This document shows, one piece after another, positions 33,418 to 38,366 of a stretch of DNA of 38,366 nt. This DNA is from DASYTH01 sp035762905 (GTDB lineage Bacteria; Actinomycetota; Actinomycetes; Mycobacteriales; Pseudonocardiaceae). Within the stretch, counting starts at the first letter, position 1. Each line of letters starts with the position of its first letter. The notes under the pieces were generated by a model. The model had not been told where the DNA came from. It searched no databases and saw only the letters and a list, made by a program, of their open reading frames with translations. Location: NCBI RefSeq assembly GCF_035762905.1, contig NZ_DASUCC010000058.1, positions 1 to 38,366 of the forward strand, read 5' to 3'. The translations under genes and the position numbers were made by a program.

Positions 33418-35571
33418 GTGAACGCGTTGATGAGCGGTGTCGGCACGCTCGCGAAGGTGCCGTCCGGCCGCATCGGCAAGTGGGTGGTCCTGGGGTTGTG
33501 GATCGTCGCGCTCGCCGTGCTCGCGCCGATGGCCGGCAGCCTGTCCAGCGTCCAGGACAACCAGATGGCGTCCTGGCTGCCCAGCGACGCCGAGTCCACC
33601 AAGGCGATGGAGATCACCGAGCGGTTCTACTCCAGCAACGAGCTTCCGGCGATCATCGTCTACGAGAAGACCTCCGGCCTGACCCAGGCCGACCTCGCCA
33701 CCATCGCCGGTCACGTCCAGCGCTTCGCCGAGGTGGACCGGGTGGACCGGGACGTGCTCGGGCCGCTCCCGTCGCAGGAGTCCCCGGCACCGCAGGCCGC
33801 CCAGGTTTTCGTGCCGATCAACGCCGGCGAGGACGGCTGGCAGAAGCTGCCCGACCTGGTGGCGGAGCTCCGGACGATCGCGGACGTCGGCGACAGCGGG
33901 ATGTCGGTGCACGTCGCCGGTCCGGCCGGCAACGGCGCGGACACCGCCAAGGCGTTCGAAGGCATCGACGGCACCCTGCTCTACGCCGCGCTGATCGTGG
34001 TGATCGTGATGCTGCTGATCACCTATCGCAGCCCGGTGCTCTGGCTGCTGCCGGTGATCTCGGCCGGCGCCGCGCTGTTCGCCGCCCAGGGCGTGATCTA
34101 CCTGCTGGCCAAGTACGCCGGCCTGACCGTCAACGGGCAGAGTGCCGGCATCCTCACCGTGCTCGTGTTCGGCGCCGGCACCGACTACGCGTTGCTGCTG
34201 GTGGCCCGGTACCGGGAGGAGCTGCGCCGGCATCAGGACCGGCACGAGGCGATGGCGTTCGCGCTGCACCGCGCCGGCCCGGCCATCTGGGCCAGTGCGG
34301 CCACGGTCATCCTCGGCATGATCTGCCTGATCTTCGCCGCGCTGAACTCGACCGCCGGGCTCGGCCCGGTCGCCGCGATCGGGGTCGGGGTCGGGGTGCT
34401 GGCCATGGTCACGTTGCTGCCGGCCCTGCTGGTGATCTGCGGCCGGTGGTTGTTCTGGCCGGTCCGGCCGGCCTTCGGCACCGTCGATCACACCGAGACC
34501 GGCGTCTGGGCGAAGATCGGGGCCGGCATCGCCCGCCGGCCGCGCGTGGTCTGGTTGGTCACCGCGCTGGTGCTCGGCGCGTTCGCCCTGAACACCTTGA
34601 CGCTCAAGTCGGACGGGATCAGCACGGCCGGCTCGTTCACCGGCGACGTACCCGACTCGGTGGTCGGCAGCCAGGTGCTTGCCCGGCACTTCCCGGCCGG
34701 CACGGAGCAGCCGATCCAGGTGGTTGCCAAGGCGGACAAGGCCACCGAGGTGCGCGCGGCGCTCAGCGCGGTGTCCGGGATCGCGCCGGGCTCGGTCGCC
34801 GAGCCGCAGATCAAGGACGGCTGGGCCCTGGTGCAGGGCACGATGACCGCTGCGCCGGACGGCCCGGAGGGCGCGGCGACGGTGGACCGGGTCCGGGAGG
34901 CCGTGCACCGGGTGCCGGACGCCGAAGCCATGGCCGGCGGCATGGCCGCGATCCTGCACGACACGAACGAGGCGAACACCCGGGACCGCAACCTGATCAT
35001 CCCGATCGTGCTCCTCGTCGTGTTCCTGATCCTGGCCGGGCTGTTGCGGGCCCTGGTCGCCCCGCTGGTCCTGATGGCCACCGTGGTGCTGTCGTTCTTC
35101 GCCGCGCTGGGCATCAGCGCGTTCTTCTTCAACCAGGTCTTCGGGTTCGAGGGCGCGGACGCGTCGTTCCCGCTGTTCGTCTTCGTGTTCCTGGTGTCGC
35201 TGGGCATCGACTACAACATCTTCCTGATGACCCGGGTGCACGAGGAAGCCAAGCAGTGGGGCACCCGGCGGGGTGCGCTGATCGGGTTGTCCGCCACCGG
35301 TGGCGTGATCACCTCGGCCGGTCTGGTGCTCGCCGGAACGTTCGCGGTGCTGGCCACCCTGCCGCTGGTCGCGTTCGCGGAGATCGGGTTCGCCGTCGCG
35401 GTGGGCGTGATCATCGATACGATCATCGTCCGCGGCGTTCTGGTGACCGCGCTGACGCTGGACATCGGGCGCTGGATGTGGTGGCCGCATCGGCTTTCCG
35501 GCAAGCGTGACGTGGAGCCGGAAGAGATCACCGCGGACGGGTCGTCGGCCGTGCTCTCCACCGAGAAATAA
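33418..35571 (+). CDS. MMPL-family (RND-like) transporter
   Basis: Twelve-helix RND-type exporter of 717 aa, of the MMPL family that moves lipids or antibiotics out of actinobacterial cells. TM1 is WVVLGLWIVALAVLAPMAG; an extracytoplasmic loop follows (DNQMASWLPSDAES), then the first helix bundle with the proton-relay motif FGAGTDYALLLVARYREEL (about 250), and a second half with LGIDYNIFLMTRVHEE (about 595), the expected duplicated motifs. GTG 33418 is preferred, with AGGGG at 33404-33408; ATG 33430 is possible. Further in-frame codons upstream lack family likeness. No substrate clue in the neighbourhood. Confidence 0.93.
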   Translation: MNALMSGVGTLAKVPSGRIGKWVVLGLWIVALAVLAPMAGSLSSVQDNQMASWLPSDAESTKAMEITERFYSSNELPAIIVYEKTSGLTQADLATIAGHVQRFAEVDRVDRDVLGPLPSQESPAPQAAQVFVPINAGEDGWQKLPDLVAELRTIADVGDSGMSVHVAGPAGNGADTAKAFEGIDGTLLYAALIVVIVMLLITYRSPVLWLLPVISAGAALFAAQGVIYLLAKYAGLTVNGQSAGILTVLVFGAGTDYALLLVARYREELRRHQDRHEAMAFALHRAGPAIWASAATVILGMICLIFAALNSTAGLGPVAAIGVGVGVLAMVTLLPALLVICGRWLFWPVRPAFGTVDHTETGVWAKIGAGIARRPRVVWLVTALVLGAFALNTLTLKSDGISTAGSFTGDVPDSVVGSQVLARHFPAGTEQPIQVVAKADKATEVRAALSAVSGIAPGSVAEPQIKDGWALVQGTMTAAPDGPEGAATVDRVREAVHRVPDAEAMAGGMAAILHDTNEANTRDRNLIIPIVLLVVFLILAGLLRALVAPLVLMATVVLSFFAALGISAFFFNQVFGFEGADASFPLFVFVFLVSLGIDYNIFLMTRVHEEAKQWGTRRGALIGLSATGGVITSAGLVLAGTFAVLATLPLVAFAEIGFAVAVGVIIDTIIVRGVLVTALTLDIGRWMWWPHRLSGKRDVEPEEITADGSSAVLSTEK

Positions 35572-35609
35572 GTACGGCACGCCAACAAATTCGACGATCG
35601 CGGAAAAGC

Positions 35610-35638
35610 TTGGACCTTCCGCAGCGTGAACGTATGGT
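35610..35638 (+). promoter_or_regulatory. Promoter for the GNAT gene and its upstream ORF
   Basis: TTGGAC (35610-35615), a 17-nt spacer, then TATGGT (35633-35638), in the 99-bp gap after the MMPL gene. The -10 ends 6 nt before an ATG at 35645, which places the start of transcription at that ATG. Confidence 0.55.
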
Positions 35639-35644
35639 GTACGC

Positions 35645-35674
35645 ATGGCGGCCAACCGAGGGCGGCGTCGATGA
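35645..35674 (+). CDS. Nine-codon leaderless upstream ORF (MAANRGRRR)
   Basis: ATG GCG GCC AAC CGA GGG CGG CGT CGA TGA. It starts where the promoter predicts the RNA 5' end, so it would be read as a leaderless message. It contains four Arg codons in nine, two of them CGA, and ends in an ATGA overlap with the acetyltransferase start. This geometry suggests a regulatory leader peptide or simple coupling. It could also be chance, since the peptide is very short. Confidence 0.4.
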   Translation: MAANRGRRR

Positions 35675-36234
35675 GGGTCGAGGCACCAGTTCTGCTCCGC
35701 GAGGCGACCGTGTCGGACGCGGGCGCGATCGGCGACGTGCACGCCGACGCCTGGCACGTGGCCTATCGCGATCTGTTCGAGCCGAACTGGCTGCGCAAGC
35801 TCGTCGCGAAACGTCGTGTGCAGTGGGCAAGTCGTTTCGGGGCGCCAAACTTCGAGCGGACGACGCTTCTGGTGGCGGTGCGCGACGATCGCGTGTGTGC
35901 GTTCGCCTACTTCGGACCGCACGGTCTGGCCGCGGATCCGCCGGCCGTTTTCCCGCTCGGGCGGGTGCGCTACGGCGACGGTGAGATCTACGGTTTCTAT
36001 GCCCACCCGTCGGTCTGGGGCAGCGGGGTCGCCCCCTCGCTCATGGACAGCGCGTGGGAGCGGCTGGGGGAGTCCGGCCATCGCACCGTACGACTGTGGA
36101 CGCTGGCGGGCGCCAACCGCGCCCGCCGCTTCTACACCCGGTTCGGCTTCCGGGAAAGCGGCGCCACCCGTGAGCGCGACTTCGGCGACGGCCGCCCGGT
36201 GCTCGAGGTGGAGTACCTGCGGTCAACCCGATAG
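35671..36234 (+). CDS. GNAT-family N-acetyltransferase
   Basis: Acetyl-CoA-dependent acetyltransferase of 187 aa, substrate unknown. VLLREATVSDAGAIGDVHADAW is the typical GNAT start; motif A is IYGFYAHPSVWGSGVAPSLM (about 106-125), with the acetyl-CoA loop WGSGVA; ANRARRFYTRFGF is motif B. ATG 35671 has GAGGG at 35658-35662, spacing 8; an ATG 15 codons upstream in frame lies before the expected RNA start and is rejected. A leaderless nine-codon ORF overlaps the start as ATGA. The 3' end overlaps the convergent thioesterase gene by 12 bp. Confidence 0.88.
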   Translation: MRVEAPVLLREATVSDAGAIGDVHADAWHVAYRDLFEPNWLRKLVAKRRVQWASRFGAPNFERTTLLVAVRDDRVCAFAYFGPHGLAADPPAVFPLGRVRYGDGEIYGFYAHPSVWGSGVAPSLMDSAWERLGESGHRTVRLWTLAGANRARRFYTRFGFRESGATRERDFGDGRPVLEVEYLRSTR

Positions 36235-36621
36235 CGCCGTGCGGTAGTCCTCCGGCATCGGCTTCTTGGTCAGCGTCTTCGGGTCCACGAACACGTGCCG
36301 GATCTCCCCGTCGGCGATCAGCCGCTCGCCCACCCGGAACACCGGCCGAATGATCATGCTGGTGGTGCCCAGGTGGTGCACCGGCATCGCGATGTCCAAT
36401 TCGTCGTCGAACCGGGCGCCGGCCACGAACCGCAGCCGCGCCTCGGCCACCACCAGGTCGTAGCCGCGGTCGATCATCCCCTGGTACGGCCCGATCCGGT
36501 CCCGCCACAGCTCGGTGACGGCGACGTCGTAGAAGAACAGGTAGTTGCCGTTGAAGACCACGCCCTGCTGGTCGCACTCGCTGTACCGGACCCGCATCCG
36601 GTGCACGAACACGGTCAGCAC
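36223..36621 (-). CDS. Acyl-CoA thioesterase, hot-dog fold (4HBT family)
   Basis: Hot-dog thioesterase of 132 aa. VRYSECDQQGVVFNGNYLFFYD contains the catalytic Asp17 and the YbgC/4HBT signature; ELDIAMPVHHLGTTSM and FRVGERLIADGEIRHVFVD are the core strands. It is a second 4HBT member in this window but only distantly like the one after gdh, so not a recent duplicate. The GTG 36621 start has no clear ribosome site; GTG 36612 and 36606, three and five codons later, are alternatives. Convergent with the GNAT gene. Confidence 0.87.
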   Translation of the reverse strand: MLTVFVHRMRVRYSECDQQGVVFNGNYLFFYDVAVTELWRDRIGPYQGMIDRGYDLVVAEARLRFVAGARFDDELDIAMPVHHLGTTSMIIRPVFRVGERLIADGEIRHVFVDPKTLTKKPMPEDYRTALSG

Positions 36622-36695
36622 CGGTCCGATGTGGACCGACCGGTGCCGATCGTCGTCCGCCGCGGCTTCATGCGCCCGATCATAACGGGCCGGCG

Positions 36696-37169
36696 TTACC
36701 GGACCGCCCGCGCCTCGAACGTGAAGCAGGCCGCCGTGGCACTGCGAACGTGCGCGTAGGCGACCTCGGGCTGATCCAGCACCCGCCGCACGGCCGCCGC
36801 GTGGTCGTCCTCCGGTTCCAGGACCGCGATGTGCTGATACGCCCGGGCGCCCGTGTGGTCGAACGGCTGCACCGTGCTTCGGCTCCGCCGGAACGCCTCC
36901 GGGTAGTCACCCGGTGTCGGGTATCCGGTGCACCGTCCGAAATGGACGAACACCGGACCGGTCTCCGCCCAGGCGCCCGCCTCCGGACGCGGTGTGTACC
37001 CGATCAACACGATCTCGGATCCCGGCTCGGCGATCCGCAGGCAGCAGCGCAACGGCTCCCACCCCTCGCAAACCCGCGGCGTCCACGGGTTCCCGTGCTC
37101 GTCCGCGCCCCGCTGCCGCATCCGGTCAAGCCGCTCCGGCTCGATCGCGACGTACTCGATGTCGGTCAT
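36696..37169 (-). CDS. DUF1203-family protein
   Basis: Protein of 157 aa of the DUF1203 type, function unknown. Family marks are the start MTDIEYVAIEPERLDRMRQRGADEHGNP, PLRCCLR followed by GSEIVLIGYTPRP, and the conserved GPVFVHFGRC, then AYQHIAV. The Cys pair and the HFxxC segment are the conserved residues of the family. I chose ATG 37169, which matches the usual family start; GAGG lies very close to it. The frame stays open upstream, but that part is low-complexity Gly/Arg and not family-like. Divergent from the next gene. Confidence 0.85.
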   Translation of the reverse strand: MTDIEYVAIEPERLDRMRQRGADEHGNPWTPRVCEGWEPLRCCLRIAEPGSEIVLIGYTPRPEAGAWAETGPVFVHFGRCTGYPTPGDYPEAFRRSRSTVQPFDHTGARAYQHIAVLEPEDDHAAAVRRVLDQPEVAYAHVRSATAACFTFEARAVR

Positions 37170-37202
37170 ACCTCGACCCTGCCGGACCGGCCGCCCTGGA
37201 TC

Positions 37203-37218
37203 TGGCGGAAATCCGCCA
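37203..37218. promoter_or_regulatory. Short palindrome in a divergent gap
   Basis: TGGCGGA-AA-TCCGCCA, 7-bp arms with 2-bp spacer, in the 131-bp gap between the DUF1203 gene and the next gene. It has the shape of a dimeric repressor site, but no regulator gene is adjacent. Confidence 0.35.
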
Positions 37219-37300
37219 CGTCGGTCGGTTCCAATCCGCGGGCGCGGCCATGCCGAACTCCCACTGACCGGCAGACGCCGACGAGGTCGGGGGTGGCCCA

Positions 37301-37696
37301 GTGATACCGGAAGAACTGACGACCCAGTGGGAAGTCGCCTATCGCAGATACGCAACCGCCGCACGCCTGGCGACCACCACCCCGGACGGCCCCGACACCG
37401 CGCGTGCCATGGCCACCACGTCCCAGGCGGTCGCCGATGCCTGGCGCACCATCGCCACCGTCGCCACCCTTCCGTGGTGGACGGTCGCCGCCCTCTCCGC
37501 CGCCGCGGAAGCCTACGAATCCCAAGCCCGCGACTGGTCCCTGCGCACCCCCCGCCCGGCCCCCACCCCGTATCCCCGCGCCCAACCCCAACCCGCCCCC
37601 GACGACGACCCCCCCGCCCCGCTCGTTCCGCAACCCACCAACGGCGTCGCCCACCGCGCGGCACAGGACGACCCGGTCTTCTGGCCCAACACCTGA
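37301..37696 (+). CDS. Small unknown protein, helical N-terminus and Pro-rich C-terminus
   Basis: Protein of 131 aa that I do not recognise. Residues 1-80 are predicted helices rich in Ala/Thr (LTTQWEVAYRRYATAARLAT; ARAMATTSQAVADAWRTIATV; WWTVAALSAAAEAYESQARD). The rest is Pro-rich (RPAPTPYPRAQPQPAPDDDP) and ends AAQDDPVFWPNT. No signal peptide or membrane helix. GTG 37301 is preceded by a G-rich GGGGGTGG. Strong third-position G/C bias supports a real gene. Ends 16 bp from the convergent gene. Confidence 0.7.
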   Translation: MIPEELTTQWEVAYRRYATAARLATTTPDGPDTARAMATTSQAVADAWRTIATVATLPWWTVAALSAAAEAYESQARDWSLRTPRPAPTPYPRAQPQPAPDDDPPAPLVPQPTNGVAHRAAQDDPVFWPNT

Positions 37697-37712
37697 CCCG
37701 GCCCGTGCCGGC

Positions 37713-38276
37713 TCAGTCGTCGTCCTCGGGCAGCGGCTCCGCGTCCAGGCCGAGGTCGACCCGCATCTCGGCGCGCATCCGGCGGTAGCCGGTCTTCCCG
37801 CTGCGCCAGAGCTCCTCGACGAGGGCCATGTCCGGCGGCACGTTGGCCAGCGTCATCGCCAGCCGGGACCGGGGCAGCATCGCGTTGCGCAGCAACTCGT
37901 TGAACCGCTGCGGAGCATGCAGGTTGACCGGACCCAGCGACTGCCGCATCTCCTCCCGGGCCCGCCGGAGTTCAGCGATCTGCTCGTCGGCCAGCTCGTC
38001 CCCGCGGCGCAGTGCCGTCAACGCCGGATACACCAACCAGTCGAAGCCCTCGATCGCGGCGATGACCTGCGTGTACGCCTCCCGGCGCCCGTCGTACTCC
38101 CGGTTCTCGATCTCCCGGGCCCGGTCGCGGCTCCACCGGGTCTCCTCGCGCTCCTGCTCCCGCCGCCACCGGCGGTCGTCCCGCCACGCGGAAATGAGCT
38201 GCGCCCCGAGCACTCCGACGAATCCCACCAACGCCACGACGACCGGCACCCACAACGGCACCTGGGTAGAACTCAC
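37713..38276 (-). CDS. Unknown membrane-anchored coiled-coil protein
   Basis: Protein of 187 aa, family not recognised. The N-terminal helix VPLWVPVVVALVGFVGVLGAQLI (about 6-28) is a membrane anchor, followed by a strongly charged stretch DDRRWRREQEREETRWSRDR that looks like a coiled coil, then an alpha-helical domain (REAYTQVIAAIEGFDWLVYPAL; LADEQIAELRRAREEMRQSL) and an acidic end PLPEDDD. The pattern is common among small actinobacterial proteins of unknown role. GTG 38276 has a TAGGTT box 6 nt upstream and no ribosome site, so leaderless translation is likely. Confidence 0.8.
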   Translation of the reverse strand: MSSTQVPLWVPVVVALVGFVGVLGAQLISAWRDDRRWRREQEREETRWSRDRAREIENREYDGRREAYTQVIAAIEGFDWLVYPALTALRRGDELADEQIAELRRAREEMRQSLGPVNLHAPQRFNELLRNAMLPRSRLAMTLANVPPDMALVEELWRSGKTGYRRMRAEMRVDLGLDAEPLPEDDD

Positions 38277-38282
38277 CGGCGC

Positions 38283-38288
38283 AACCTA
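38283..38288 (-). promoter_or_regulatory. Candidate -10 box for the coiled-coil membrane gene
   Basis: TAGGTT on the minus strand, 6 nt before GTG 38276, fitting the TANNNT leaderless layout. Confidence 0.35.
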
Positions 38289-38318
38289 GCGCTTCGGCGC
38301 GGCGTCGGCGTCGAAGGC

Positions 38319-38351
38319 CGGCCGGTGCCGGGGAGAGCCCGGCACCGGCCG
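38319..38351. terminator. Strong hairpin near the window end
   Basis: A 14-bp perfect stem (38319-38332 with 38338-38351) and a 5-nt loop GAGAG, without a T-tract. It lies upstream of the minus-strand coiled-coil gene, so it most likely ends a minus-strand gene beyond the window; a TGA at 38362-38360 (minus) could be that gene's stop. Confidence 0.6.
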
Positions 38352-38366
38352 CCCTGTGGTCAGCGC

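Noticed and set aside
34375..34402. G-quadruplex in the MMPL gene
   Set aside because: Only three adjacent GGGG tracts (GGGGTCGGGGTCGGGG) and explained by Gly-Val codons.
33334..36081. Long minus-strand frame opposite the MMPL gene
   Set aside because: Shadow of a membrane protein gene, no family likeness.

Overview
This is very GC-rich chromosomal DNA from a mycothiol-using actinomycete. I infer a member of the Pseudonocardiaceae or a close relative. The reasons are codon usage strongly biased to G/C in third positions, many GTG starts, a group-O truncated haemoglobin, a large NAD-dependent glutamate dehydrogenase, an Rv2466c-type mycothiol oxidoreductase, a CopD-CtaG fusion and a DrrAB-type exporter. 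No transposase, phage gene, CRISPR array or rRNA is visible. No gap between genes exceeds about 230 bases; the two longest (24519-24748 and 33190-33417) are described under their features.

Layout. 1-1413: end of a DrrA-like ATPase and a complete DrrB-like permease (drug exporter), converging on a large AfsR/SARP-type regulator (1397-4522, minus). 4676-4748: tRNA-Arg(UCU). 4848-7269: a LacI-family repressor divergent from an MFS transporter, with a perfect 14-bp palindromic operator between them, followed at 9 nt by a CopD-CtaG copper/cytochrome oxidase assembly fusion (7279-9285).

9419-32321 is a block whose gene order I recognise from Mycobacterium tuberculosis (about Rv2478c down to Rv2464c, same relative strands): second ssb, ettA, gdh, thioesterase, conserved hypothetical, GH13 alpha-glucosidase, glbO, HNH protein, small membrane protein, DUF5130 protein, pepN, Rv2466c-like oxidoreductase, rpiB, Fpg/Nei glycosylase. 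Compared with that order this genome carries insertions: a 965-aa Pro-rich protein between ettA and gdh, an MscS channel after glbO, and an aldehyde dehydrogenase plus metallo-beta-lactamase-fold hydrolase between the oxidoreductase and rpiB.

32389-38366 holds a glycine-tailed membrane protein, an MMPL transporter, a GNAT acetyltransferase with a probable leaderless nine-codon upstream ORF, a second hot-dog thioesterase, a DUF1203 protein and two small unknowns.

The points most worth checking are: a GH13 enzyme whose general acid/base Glu reads as Gln; a hairpin that pairs the ssb Shine-Dalgarno, next to actinobacterial DnaA boxes; an Arg-rich leaderless uORF with an ATGA overlap onto the GNAT gene; several genes with a TANNNT -10 box placed for leaderless transcription; a 46-bp perfect palindrome between DUF5130 and pepN; and three exact copies of GTCCACWGTGGAC inside coding sequence.
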